Shown: one piece after another, positions 7,601 through 15,465 of the stretch
How positions within the stretch are numbered: position 1 is the stretch's first letter
Layout: each line of letters starts with the position of its first letter
From: Clavibacter sp. B3I6
GTDB taxonomy: Bacteria; Actinomycetota; Actinomycetes; Actinomycetales; Microbacteriaceae
NCBI RefSeq assembly: GCF_030816895.1
Contig: NZ_JAUSYL010000001.1
Coordinates: 1,054,001 to 1,118,000 of the forward strand
DNA: 64,000 bases
Reading direction: 5' to 3'
Notes under the pieces: generated by a model
What the model saw: only the letters and a program-made list of their open reading frames with translations
What the model was told of the DNA's origin: nothing
Database searches by the model: none
Position numbers and translations under genes: made by a program

Positions 7601-8475
7601 CGGGTCCGCTCGACGGCCGTACGGTCGTCATCACGGGCGCGAGCTCCGGGATCGGCCGCGTCGCCGCCCGGGAGCTGCACGAGCGCGGGGCCGACGTCGT
7701 CGTCGTGGGCCGCGACCCGGAGCGCACGCGCGGCATCGCCGCCGAGCTGGGGGCGCGGCACGTGCTCGCCGACATGGACCGGCTCGCCGACGTGCGCGCC
7801 CTCGCGGCGACCCTGCTCGCGACGTGCCCGCGGATCCACGTGCTGGCGCTCAACGCCGGCAGCCTGGTGCCGCGGCGCGCGACCACGGTCGACGGCCACG
7901 AGACCACGTTCCAGCGCAACGTCCTCGCGCCGTTCCTCCTCACGCACCTGCTCCTGCCCCGGCTGGAGGAGACGCAGGACGCGCTCAGCGCGGGCGAGAG
8001 CCCGGTGCGGGTCATCGGCACCGCGAGCCGGGCGAACCTCTGGGGCCGTGTGCGCCTCGACGACCTCGACTGGCGGAAGCGCCCGTGGCTCGGCGGCTGG
8101 CAGGCGTACGGCACCTCGAAGGCGATGATGATCCTCATGATGCGCACCCTCGCCGAGCGCGTCGGGCCGCGCGGCATCGAGGCGCTCTCGTTCCACCCGG
8201 GGCTCGTGCGCACGTCGTTCGGGTCCGACAGCACCGTGATGCGGGCGATGCTCGCGCTCTCGATGGGCGCCTACGGCATCTCCGCCGAGGCGGGCGCCGT
8301 GCCGCTCGTGCAACTCGCCTCCGTGCCGGACGTCGGGGCGCCGAACGGCACCTACTTCGACCAGCTCACGCCCGACGGGCGGACCACCGCGCAGGCGGCC
8401 GACCGTCGGCTCGGCCGGGACCTGTGGGCCGCGCTGGAGCTCGCCGCCGGCATGGACGGATCCGCCCGCCTCTGA
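7597..8475 (+). CDS. Short-chain dehydrogenase/reductase
   Basis: The 292-residue classical/extended SDR shows the cofactor loop TGASSGIGR at residues 11-19, LNAGSLV in place of NNAG, and the catalytic pair in QAYGTSKAMMILMMR (Tyr and Lys four apart). GTG 7597 overlaps the previous stop by four bases. Its style is like retinol-dehydrogenase/WW-domain oxidoreductase SDRs of actinobacteria. Likely NADP(H)-dependent; the substrate cannot be inferred. Final gene of the three-gene operon. Confidence 0.88.
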   Translation: MTGPLDGRTVVITGASSGIGRVAARELHERGADVVVVGRDPERTRGIAAELGARHVLADMDRLADVRALAATLLATCPRIHVLALNAGSLVPRRATTVDGHETTFQRNVLAPFLLTHLLLPRLEETQDALSAGESPVRVIGTASRANLWGRVRLDDLDWRKRPWLGGWQAYGTSKAMMILMMRTLAERVGPRGIEALSFHPGLVRTSFGSDSTVMRAMLALSMGAYGISAEAGAVPLVQLASVPDVGAPNGTYFDQLTPDGRTTAQAADRRLGRDLWAALELAAGMDGSARL

Positions 8476-8546
8476 GCCAGGACGTCGGGCGTCTCGGCCG
8501 CGACCACCCGCTGATCAGGGACGCGGCGACAGCGTCAACGACGGCG

Positions 8547-8945
8547 TCAGCGCGTCGCGAGCAGGTGCAGCAGGTCGTCGTGGCCGCCGACGTGTCCGTC
8601 GAGGAGCACGCTGACCTCGGTGACCGGGTGCTCGTCGGAGATCGGGGCCGTGAACACCATCATCTCGCTGGCCCATGCCCCGACCGCGCGGGCCACCGCG
8701 GCCATGGGCGCGGCCGGCTCGCCGTCGACCCCGCGGCCGTCGCGCGCGATCACGGTGACGACCATGCGCGGCGGGTGGATCAGCTCGACCGCGACGGACG
8801 CGTCGGGCACCTCCACGAAGACGCTGCCGCGCGTGCACAGGGGCAGCGCCGCGAGAGCGGCCTGCGTCGCGACGAGGCCCGTCTCGTCGGTGACGAGGAG
8901 GACCTGGCGCGTGGTGCGCCGACGGGTGCGGGTCGCTCCGGCCAT
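8547..8945 (-). CDS. Stand-alone SIP (siderophore-interacting protein) C-terminal-like domain
   Basis: The 132-residue protein lacks the FAD-binding half of ViuB-type reductases. It has a region resembling their NADPH-binding C-terminal domain: QVLLVTDETGLVATQAALAALP, then SVFVEVPD. The upstream full-length neighbour has LLLAGDETAAPAICNILSSLP and AFIEVPV at matching places. It starts at ATG 8945, three bases after that neighbour's stop, behind GAGGGG. It is probably part of the same iron-regulated operon. It could supply a partner domain or be a degenerate duplicate. Confidence 0.75.
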   Translation of the reverse strand: MAGATRTRRRTTRQVLLVTDETGLVATQAALAALPLCTRGSVFVEVPDASVAVELIHPPRMVVTVIARDGRGVDGEPAAPMAAVARAVGAWASEMMVFTAPISDEHPVTEVSVLLDGHVGGHDDLLHLLATR

Positions 8946-8947
8946 GG

Positions 8948-9970
8948 TCAGGACCCCTCGGCCGCGCCGGCGCGCCAGTAGCCCATGAAGGCGACCTGGC
9001 GGCGGTCGATCCCGGTGTCGCGCACGAGGAAGCGGCGCATGGCCTTGATGCAGCCGGACTCCCCCGCGAGCCACGCGTAGAGCGTCGAGCCCTCGTGGAC
9101 GACGGGCGCGTCCCAGACGATGGCCTCGGCGTCGTCCTCGGCGAGCGGCTGCGCCTCGTCGGCGAGCGCGACCTCGGGCTCCGCGGCGTCGGGCGCGGCG
9201 AGGGCGCCGACCTTCACGTGGCAGTCGACCCAGCGGCGCACGGCCTCCTCGAGGCGGGAGCCGTTCGGGCGGCCGTCGCGCGGCAGCCAGGTGAGGTTCA
9301 CGCCCTTCGGCACGCGGACGTCGAGGCGGTCGCCCGTGACGGGCACCTCGATGAAGGCGCAGCCGACGGCGTCGTCCGGGAGCGAGGAGAGGATGTTGCA
9401 GATGGCGGGGGCGGCGGTCTCGTCGCCCGCGAGGAGCAGCGAGCGGGCGTGACCCGGGTGCCACTCGATGCCGAGGCCGCGCGCGGGGCTCAGGGCGTCG
9501 GGGCCGATGACGACGATGTCGTCGCCGACCTGCGCGGCGCCGGCCCAGCGGGAGGCGGGCCCCATGTCGCCGTGGAGCGCGAAGTCGATGTCCAGCTCGC
9601 CGAGCTCGCGGCGGACGGCGCGCGACGTGTAGGTGCGGAGCGGGTTGCGCTCGGCGTCGGGGAGGGCGCGCCACCAGGCGAACCAGTCGTCGCCGCCCAC
9701 GCCGGTGAGGTCGGGCAGGCCGTGCTCGGCCACGGGCAGCAGCAGCTTGATCCGCTGGTCGAGGCACTCGTCGCCGAAGTCGCGGAGGTCGTCGCTCTGG
9801 AACGTGATGCGCAGGAACGTGGGGCTGAGGCGCTGGGTGCGCGCGACCCGGGCCGCGAACGGCCGGTACGCCGGGCGCTCCGCCTCGGGGGCCTGGACCG
9901 CGGGTTGCTCCTCGACCACGGCCTCGACGGCTGCCGTGCTGCTGGCGAGGGTCGCGGTAGAGGTAAGCAC
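8948..9970 (-). CDS. Siderophore-interacting protein (ferric-siderophore reductase)
   Basis: The 340-residue ViuB/SIP-family flavoprotein releases iron from imported siderophores by NAD(P)H-dependent reduction in the cytoplasm. Visible parts are an N-terminal FAD-binding domain (FLRITFQSDDLRDFG, RTYTSRAVR, GPASRWAG) and a SIP domain (LLLAGDETAAPAICNILSSLP through GESGCIKAMRRFLVRD and the C-terminal VAFMGYWRAG). A GTG start at 9970 overlaps an IdeR/DtxR-like box, so iron-dependent repression is expected. An insertion of about 40 acidic residues (AAPDAAEPEVALADEAQPLAEDDA) lies before the final beta-alpha unit. Confidence 0.93.
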   Translation of the reverse strand: MLTSTATLASSTAAVEAVVEEQPAVQAPEAERPAYRPFAARVARTQRLSPTFLRITFQSDDLRDFGDECLDQRIKLLLPVAEHGLPDLTGVGGDDWFAWWRALPDAERNPLRTYTSRAVRRELGELDIDFALHGDMGPASRWAGAAQVGDDIVVIGPDALSPARGLGIEWHPGHARSLLLAGDETAAPAICNILSSLPDDAVGCAFIEVPVTGDRLDVRVPKGVNLTWLPRDGRPNGSRLEEAVRRWVDCHVKVGALAAPDAAEPEVALADEAQPLAEDDAEAIVWDAPVVHEGSTLYAWLAGESGCIKAMRRFLVRDTGIDRRQVAFMGYWRAGAAEGS

Positions 9971-9997
9971 AACCTAAGTATGGCATGCCTTACCTCA
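9959..9997 (-). promoter_or_regulatory. Two adjacent IdeR/DtxR-like iron boxes
   Basis: On the minus strand, TTAGGTTGTGCTTACCTCT (9977-9959) agrees with the 19-bp DtxR/IdeR consensus at 14 of 19 positions by my alignment. TGAGGTAAGGCATGCCATA (9997-9979) agrees at 12. Their centres are 20 bp apart and the first covers the GTG start of the siderophore-interacting gene. Iron-loaded IdeR/DtxR would be expected to repress it. Confidence 0.6.
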
Positions 9998-10050
9998 GCG
10001 GTCGAGGGCGGGCGGGGCTTCCGGGCCGGGATCCACGGGAGGATGTCAGG

Positions 10051-10788
10051 GTGATCGCCCCCGTCCTCGTCGCCGTGTTCGTGGGCGCCGTGGCGCAGCG
10101 GGTCACGGGCCTCGGCTTCGCGCTCGTCGTGGCGCCCGTGCTCGTGATCCTGCTCGGGCCCTTCGACGGGGTGATGATCGTCAACCTCTGCAGCGTGCTC
10201 TCGGCGTCGCTGGTCCTCTCGGCCGTGTGGCGGGACGTGGAGTGGCGGCGCTACCGGCTGCTCGCGGGGCCCGCGGTCGTCGGCATCGTGCCGGGCGCGC
10301 TGCTCGCCTACCTGCTGCCGGAGCCGGCCCTCGAGATCGGGATCGGCGGCCTGCTGGTCGCCGCGCTCACGACCTCGCTGGCGCTCCGGCGGACGACCCG
10401 GGTGATCGACGGCCCCGGCGTGATGGCGGGCTTCGGCTTCTCGGCGGGCGTGATGAACGCGGCGGCCGGCATCGGCGGCCCGAGCGTGAGCGTCTACGCG
10501 GTCGTCAGCCGGTGGGAGCAGCGCGGCTTCGCGGCGACGCTGCAGCCGTTCTTCCTCACCACGGGTGCCGTGTCGCTCCTCACGAAGCTCGTGCTGGCGC
10601 CGGACCGCTGGCCCGACCTCGGCACGGCGGCCTGGGTCGGCATCGTCGTGACGCTGGTCGCCGGGGTCGGCGCGGGGACGTGGCTGTCGCCTCGGATCCC
10701 GACGCGCGGCGCCCGGGCCGCGGTCCTGGTCATCTCGTTCGCCGGCGCGGTCACCGCGATCGTCAAGGGCGTCGACGGGCTCCTCTAG
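10051..10788 (+). CDS. TauE/SafE-type membrane permease
   Basis: A 245-residue polytopic protein with about eight membrane segments. It carries the two-repeat signature of the TauE/SafE (formerly DUF81) family: GLGFALVVAPVLVILLGP near the N-terminus and GFSAGVMNAAAGIGGPSVSVYAV midway. The family exports sulfite, sulfoacetate or related organosulfur anions, or takes up such compounds. GTG 10051 has GGGAGG at 10037-10042; an earlier in-frame ATG at 9985 would place the iron boxes inside the gene. Divergent from the siderophore operon. Confidence 0.87.
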   Translation: MIAPVLVAVFVGAVAQRVTGLGFALVVAPVLVILLGPFDGVMIVNLCSVLSASLVLSAVWRDVEWRRYRLLAGPAVVGIVPGALLAYLLPEPALEIGIGGLLVAALTTSLALRRTTRVIDGPGVMAGFGFSAGVMNAAAGIGGPSVSVYAVVSRWEQRGFAATLQPFFLTTGAVSLLTKLVLAPDRWPDLGTAAWVGIVVTLVAGVGAGTWLSPRIPTRGARAAVLVISFAGAVTAIVKGVDGLL

Positions 10789-10803
10789 CGGATCCGCCGC
10801 GCC

Positions 10804-12231
10804 TCACCACTGCGGCGGGTGCCGCCGCTGCCAGTGCAGCCGCCGCTCGAGCTGCCGCCCGATGGCGAGGAGCGTCGCCTCCCCGCCCGGCCGGCCGACG
10901 AGCTGCACGCCCATCGGCAGGCCGTCGTCGGTGAGGTGCACCGGGAGCGTGATGGCGGGGAGCCCCGTGACGTTGGCGAACGACGTGTAGGGCGTGTACT
11001 GCACCTGCTGCGCGAAGTTCCGCTCGCCGTCCTCGGCGTCGTACCAGCCGACCGGCCGTGGCTCGAGGGCCAGCGCGGGCGTGAGCACGGCGTCGACGTG
11101 CGCGAACTGCGCGATCACGCTCCGCTCGTAGGCGGCCAGCTGCGCGAGCGCGCGGGCGAGGTTGCGCGCGGAGAGGGCCCGGCCGCGCTCGACGAGCCAG
11201 CGCGTGAGCGGCTCGAGGAGCTCGAGGTCGGCGCCCTCGGCGGGGATGCCGGCGGCGCCCGCCTGCCAGATGGTGCGGAACGCGGGCGCGTAGGTGGGGT
11301 CGGGGCGGAGCGCGAGGTCCTCGAGGCCGTGGCCCACGGCGGCGAGCTCGCGCACGGCGATCGCGAGCGCCGCGTCCGCGGACGGGTCCCGGACGATCTC
11401 GTAGGCGTCGTCCCAGGGCGAGGTCGTCATCACGCCGATCTGGAAGCGCCCCTCCCCGCGGACGGCCGCGCCGAGCAGGTCGCCGTCGGCGTCCTCCGGG
11501 GCGCGCAGCGTGAAGCGGTGCGGGATGCGGCCGTTGACCCGGCCGATCATCGCGTCGAGCAGCATCGCCGCGTCCGCCACGCTGCGGGCGAGCGGACCCG
11601 GCACGACGAGGCCCGCGAGCGACTCCTGGCCGGATCCCGCGGGCACGAGCCCACGCGACGGCTTGAGGCCGACGAGGCCGGTGGCCGCGGCGGGGATGCG
11701 TACGGACCCGCCGCCGTCGGAACCGGGCGCGAACGGCAGGAGCCCCGCGGCGACCGCCACGGCCGCGCCCCCGCTCGATCCGCCGGCGCCGCGCGTGGTG
11801 TCCCACGGCGTCCGGGCGGGCGGGGCGACGAGGCTCTCGGTGTACGACGGCAGGCCGAACTCGGGAGCGCTCGTCTTGCCGAGGCTGATCCCGCCGGCGT
11901 CGTCGAGCGCCTGCGGCATCGGGTCGGTGCGGTCGGAGACGTGGTCGCGGAAGAGGCGCGAGCCGAACGTGGTGCGGACGCCCGCGCGCTCGGACAGGTC
12001 CTTGTCGCCGAACGGGAGGCCCCAGAGCGGCGCGGTGCGGGGCACCTCGCGCTCGACGTGCCGGGCGCGGTCGAGGGCGCGGTCGGCGGTGACGGTCGTG
12101 AAGGCGCCGAGGCCCGGATCCAGCCGCTCGATGCGCTCGAGGTAGTGGGTCACGAGCTCGGTCGGGGTGACCTCGCCGCGCTGCAGCTGGTCCCACTGCT
12201 CCTGGGCGCTGAGGTGGTGGAGTTCGAACAC
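10804..12231 (-). CDS. Amidase (amidase-signature family)
   Basis: The 475-residue amidase-signature enzyme has the Ser-Ser-Lys triad motifs: the lysine in LPFGDKDLS and GAGGSSGGAAVAVAAG with the cis-serine and nucleophile. SDGGGSVRIPAAATGLVGLKPSRG follows, as usual. It hydrolyses an amide, possibly an aryl or aliphatic amide; it is not GatA-like in context. I prefer GTG 12231 (VFELHHLSAQEQ) because a TACGCT box lies 6 bases upstream. A GTG at 12261 would add 10 residues. It ends 15 bases from the convergent permease gene. Confidence 0.88.
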   Translation of the reverse strand: MFELHHLSAQEQWDQLQRGEVTPTELVTHYLERIERLDPGLGAFTTVTADRALDRARHVEREVPRTAPLWGLPFGDKDLSERAGVRTTFGSRLFRDHVSDRTDPMPQALDDAGGISLGKTSAPEFGLPSYTESLVAPPARTPWDTTRGAGGSSGGAAVAVAAGLLPFAPGSDGGGSVRIPAAATGLVGLKPSRGLVPAGSGQESLAGLVVPGPLARSVADAAMLLDAMIGRVNGRIPHRFTLRAPEDADGDLLGAAVRGEGRFQIGVMTTSPWDDAYEIVRDPSADAALAIAVRELAAVGHGLEDLALRPDPTYAPAFRTIWQAGAAGIPAEGADLELLEPLTRWLVERGRALSARNLARALAQLAAYERSVIAQFAHVDAVLTPALALEPRPVGWYDAEDGERNFAQQVQYTPYTSFANVTGLPAITLPVHLTDDGLPMGVQLVGRPGGEATLLAIGRQLERRLHWQRRHPPQW

Positions 12232-12237
12232 CGCCCC

Positions 12238-12243
12238 AGCGTA
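12238..12243 (-). promoter_or_regulatory. -10 box of a leaderless amidase gene
   Basis: TACGCT on the minus strand ends 6 bases before GTG 12231. It decides between two possible starts. Confidence 0.45.
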
Positions 12244-12313
12244 GGCCGGGCGGATGAGCACGAGGAGCCGTCCGCGGCGCCGGTGGTCGTCGGCGGAGGA
12301 CGGCCGGGCGTCG

Positions 12314-12319
12314 TAGCCT
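12314..12319 (+). promoter_or_regulatory. -10 box of the GAF-ANTAR gene
   Basis: TAGCCT would start a leader of about 34 bases containing the purine-rich GAAGAGAGAG before ATG 12360. Confidence 0.4.
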
Positions 12320-12359
12320 GCAATGCCACCGTCCGCTCCGAAGAGAGAGCTCCCCCACC

Positions 12360-13094
12360 ATGGTCCTCCGTGAGACCCAGCTCGTCGAGACGTTCGTCAC
12401 CCTGACGGACACGCTCGTCGCCGACTACGACACCGCCGACGTCCTCCACACGCTCGTGCACCGGGCCGTCGAGCTGTTCGACGCCGCAGCCGGCGCGATC
12501 CACCTCTACGACGGGCAGGACGCGCTGCAGGTCGTCGCCTCGACGAGCCACCGGAGCGAGTTCATCGGCCTCTCGCAGCTCAACGCGGGAGAGGGCCCGT
12601 GCCTCGACGCCTGCACCACCGGCCGGCTCGTGACGGTGGAGGACAGCGCGCAGATGCGGCGCCGCTGGCCGCGCTTCACCGCGGCGTCCCGCGAGTCGGG
12701 GTACGCCGGGGTCCATGCCATCCCCCTGCGCCTCCGCGACGAGGTCGTGGGGTCGCTGAACCTGTTCCGGGAGACGGAGGGCCCGCTGAACGGCGCGGAC
12801 GCGCGCGCCGCGCAGGCCCTGGCGGACGTCGCGACGATCAGCGTCCTGCAGCAGCGCACCCTCGACGAGGCGAACTCGGGGCGGCAGCAGCTGCAGCGGG
12901 CCCTCGACAGCCGCGTGGTGATCGAGCAGGCGAAGGGCTTCATCGCGCAGGCCCAGGGCATCGACGTGGGTGAGGCCTTCGAGAGGATCCGCGAGCACTC
13001 GCGGTCCCACGCGACGAAGATGACGGACGTCGCCCGCTCGATCGTAGACGGGGGCCTCGTGCTCGACGCCCCCGGGGCCCGCACCCTCAGCTGA
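12360..13094 (+). CDS. GAF-ANTAR RNA-binding transcription antiterminator
   Basis: The 244-residue protein has an N-terminal GAF sensor domain (about 1-155; GEGPCLDACTTGRLVTVED is typical) and a C-terminal ANTAR domain (about 175-235; RVVIEQAKGFIAQAQGIDVGEAFERIREHSRSH). ANTAR proteins bind paired RNA hairpins and block termination. The GAF domain may sense a small ligand or redox state. This two-domain form is common in mycobacteria and other actinobacteria. It is a single-gene unit; its RNA targets are not evident in the window. Confidence 0.92.
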   Translation: MVLRETQLVETFVTLTDTLVADYDTADVLHTLVHRAVELFDAAAGAIHLYDGQDALQVVASTSHRSEFIGLSQLNAGEGPCLDACTTGRLVTVEDSAQMRRRWPRFTAASRESGYAGVHAIPLRLRDEVVGSLNLFRETEGPLNGADARAAQALADVATISVLQQRTLDEANSGRQQLQRALDSRVVIEQAKGFIAQAQGIDVGEAFERIREHSRSHATKMTDVARSIVDGGLVLDAPGARTLS

Positions 13095-13130
13095 GCGCGG
13101 CCCGCCGCTCCTCGATCCGGAGCACGTCGA

Positions 13131-13173
13131 CGGACGGGGCGGGCACCGGTGGTCCCGGTGCCCGACCCGTCCG
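13131..13173. terminator. Bidirectional hairpin between convergent genes
   Basis: CGGACGGG (13131-13138) pairs with CCCGTCCG (13166-13173), enclosing GGGCACCGG (13141-13149) paired with CCGGTGCCC (13155-13163). It lies between the convergent GAF-ANTAR and 5'-nucleotidase genes. Confidence 0.7.
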
Positions 13174-13203
13174 CGTCGCGCGGTGTGCTGCGTCCGCCCG
13201 GCG

Positions 13204-15351
13204 TCAGCGGCGCGCGGTCGCCGACGCGCGACGGCGCAGGGCGACGAGCGCGAGGCCGGCGAGCAGCGCCGCGAGCGACGTCCCGAGGACGGGGGCCGTC
13301 TCGGATCCGGTGGCCGCCAGGGTCGGCTCCGTGCTCGGCGCGGGCACCACGCCCGTGCCCGACGGGACGACGGAACCGGCGGCCGTGTCGAGCGCGTAGA
13401 GCACCGACGCGCCCGTGCTCGGCAGCAGGAACGCGAGCTGGTGCGATCCCGCGGCGAGGTCCGCCGGGACGGTGAAGCGGACGCTCGCGCGGCCCTGCTC
13501 GTCGGTGGTGTCGACCACGGCGGCGTCGATCGGCGTGCGCGCGACCTCCTGGCCGTCGATCATCGTCACGACCTCGGTGTCCTGCACGGGCGCGTTCGAG
13601 ACGAGCAGCGAGGAGAGCTCGTAGGAGCGCTCCTGGCCGGCGCGCGGCGCGGCGCCCGTGGTGTCGACGATCCCGATGGAGCGCGTCGCGGAGTCCGGGT
13701 CGACGGGCGAGAACTCGGTGATGTAGTCCACGAAGGCCGTGAGGTCGATGCGGCCCGAGTCGCTCTGCTCGGTCGTGTTGGCGAGCTCCGTGAAGTTGTC
13801 GCCGCCCTCCGCGAGGAAGCTGTTCGCGACCATCGTGAAGACGCGCGCGGGATCCACCGGCTCGCCCTGGAAGAACACGCCCGTGATCCGCTCGCCGCGC
13901 GCGGCCGTCGGGTCGTACGTGTAGGTCAGGTCGCGCGACAGGCCGAGCTTCAGGAACGGCCGCGACGAGCCCTCGGGCTGCCACTGCTGCTCGAGCACCG
14001 CCTTGACGCCCGCGCCGGTGATCTTGGCGGTCGTGAGCGTGTTGGCGAACGGCTGCACGATGGCGGCCTCCTTGTAGGTCACCTCGCCCTCGGCGTCGCC
14101 CGCGCCGGAGGACGCGAGGGTGAGGTCCTGGCGGATGCCGCCCGGGTTCATGAAGGCGATCTCGGTGCCGAGGTCCGCCTGCGTGGCCCACAGCTGCGCG
14201 TCGGCGACGAGGTTGCCGATGGTGGACTCGCCGCCGCGGTTCTCGGAGCCGTCCGTCTGGCGGGCGCGCGTGATGTCGCCCGAGACCTCGCCGACCGTGC
14301 GGCTGCCGATGACCTCGGCCTTCGCGACCGCGTCGTCGACGATGCGCTGCACCGCGGGATCCGCCGGGAACGCCGGCTTCCCCTCCGCCGTGAGGAGCGG
14401 CACGAGCTCGGAGGAGATGGAGGTGAGCGCCTTGGTGGCGGGGTCGACCGTGAGCGACAGGTGCCCGAGGTTCGTGCCGTAGCTGCCGGTCTGGAGGACC
14501 GGGAGCGGCAGGTCCCTGCCCGCGACGGGCAGCTCGTAGTCGTAGCCGAGGTGCGTGTGGCCGGAGATCACGGCGTCGACGTCGGCCTGCACGCCCGTGA
14601 CGATGCGGCCGAAGACCGAGTCGTCGGTGAGCGAGGACTCGTCGGAGGTGGACGCGCCCTCGTGCACGACGAGCACCACCACGTCGGCCTCGCCGTTGGC
14701 GTCGTCACCGTCGCGGAGCGCGCGGGCGGTCGCGGTGGACGCGTCGACGACGCTGCCCACGTCGATCGTGGCGAGGCCGGCCGGGCTCACGAGCTCGGGC
14801 AGGGACTCGGTGGTCGCGCCGACGAAGGCGACGCGCACGCCGCCGATGTCCTGCACGTCGTAGGCCGCGTAGGCGTGCTCCGTCGTGCCCTTCTCGTAGA
14901 GGTTCGCGGAGATGTAGGGGAAGTCGGAGGCGGGCACGACGCGGTCGTCGACGTCGTCGCGGCCCTGGTCGAACTCGTGGTTGCCGAGCGTGGACACCGA
15001 GACGCCCATGGCGTTCAGCGCATCGAGCGTGGGCTCATCGGCTTGCGACAGCGACGTGAAGGTGCTCGCGCCGATGTTGTCGCCCGCGGAGATCAGGGTG
15101 CTGTTCGGGTTCTCGGCCTTCGCCTGCTGGAACGCGCCCGAGATGACGGCGGCGCCCGCGGTCGACGACGTGGTCTCGAGGCGGCCGTGGAAGTCGTTGA
15201 TCGAGTAGACGTCGATCGCGACGTCCCCCTCGGCGGCGGACGCGGGGGCGGCGCCGAGGCCGAGGACCGCGGTGGCGGAGAGCCCCGCCACGAGGGCGAT
15301 GGCGCCGTAGCGCGCGGCTCCGGACGGGTGGCGGTGGGCGGCAGGGCGCAT
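13204..15351 (-). CDS. Secreted, wall-anchored 5'-nucleotidase / UDP-sugar hydrolase
   Basis: The 715-residue exported protein has a signal peptide (about 1-38, ending ASA). Its calcineurin-like phosphoesterase domain shows INDFHGRLE, GDNIGAS, GNHEFDQG and GHTHLGYDYE as metal ligands. A C-terminal 5'-nucleotidase domain (about 345-530; MNPGGIRQDL) follows. An Ig-like region comes next, then LAATG, a hydrophobic helix and [10 protein letters not shown]. LAxTG is the signal recognised by class E sortases of high-GC actinobacteria, so wall anchoring is expected. It probably salvages phosphate or nucleosides outside the cell. SD GAGG precedes ATG 15351. Confidence 0.93.
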   Translation of the reverse strand: MRPAAHRHPSGAARYGAIALVAGLSATAVLGLGAAPASAAEGDVAIDVYSINDFHGRLETTSSTAGAAVISGAFQQAKAENPNSTLISAGDNIGASTFTSLSQADEPTLDALNAMGVSVSTLGNHEFDQGRDDVDDRVVPASDFPYISANLYEKGTTEHAYAAYDVQDIGGVRVAFVGATTESLPELVSPAGLATIDVGSVVDASTATARALRDGDDANGEADVVVLVVHEGASTSDESSLTDDSVFGRIVTGVQADVDAVISGHTHLGYDYELPVAGRDLPLPVLQTGSYGTNLGHLSLTVDPATKALTSISSELVPLLTAEGKPAFPADPAVQRIVDDAVAKAEVIGSRTVGEVSGDITRARQTDGSENRGGESTIGNLVADAQLWATQADLGTEIAFMNPGGIRQDLTLASSGAGDAEGEVTYKEAAIVQPFANTLTTAKITGAGVKAVLEQQWQPEGSSRPFLKLGLSRDLTYTYDPTAARGERITGVFFQGEPVDPARVFTMVANSFLAEGGDNFTELANTTEQSDSGRIDLTAFVDYITEFSPVDPDSATRSIGIVDTTGAAPRAGQERSYELSSLLVSNAPVQDTEVVTMIDGQEVARTPIDAAVVDTTDEQGRASVRFTVPADLAAGSHQLAFLLPSTGASVLYALDTAAGSVVPSGTGVVPAPSTEPTLAATGSETAPVLGTSLAALLAGLALVALRRRASATARR

Positions 15352-15390
15352 GCGGGGACATCCTCGTTCGGGCGGGCGGCGGTGCTCAAC

Positions 15391-15396
15391 ACCTTA
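15391..15396 (-). promoter_or_regulatory. -10 box of the 5'-nucleotidase gene
   Basis: TAAGGT on the minus strand would give a leader of about 33 bases carrying GAGG before ATG 15351. The rest of 15352-15465 holds no gene. Confidence 0.4.
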
Positions 15397-15465
15397 CGGA
15401 CCTGAGGTTTCCATGGGGTTAACTCCCGCATCCCGCACGGGGCCCGTCGTCGCCGTCAGGCCGCG

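Noticed and set aside
9985..10050. Longer start for the TauE/SafE-type permease at ATG 9985
   Set aside because: It would run through the iron boxes; GTG 10051 has a good ribosome site and begins at the first membrane helix.
13183..15405. Open frame of 740 codons antisense to the 5'-nucleotidase
   Set aside because: Shadow of a GC-rich gene. It spans exactly the opposing gene and lacks domains, while the nucleotidase has complete metal motifs, signal peptide and sorting signal.
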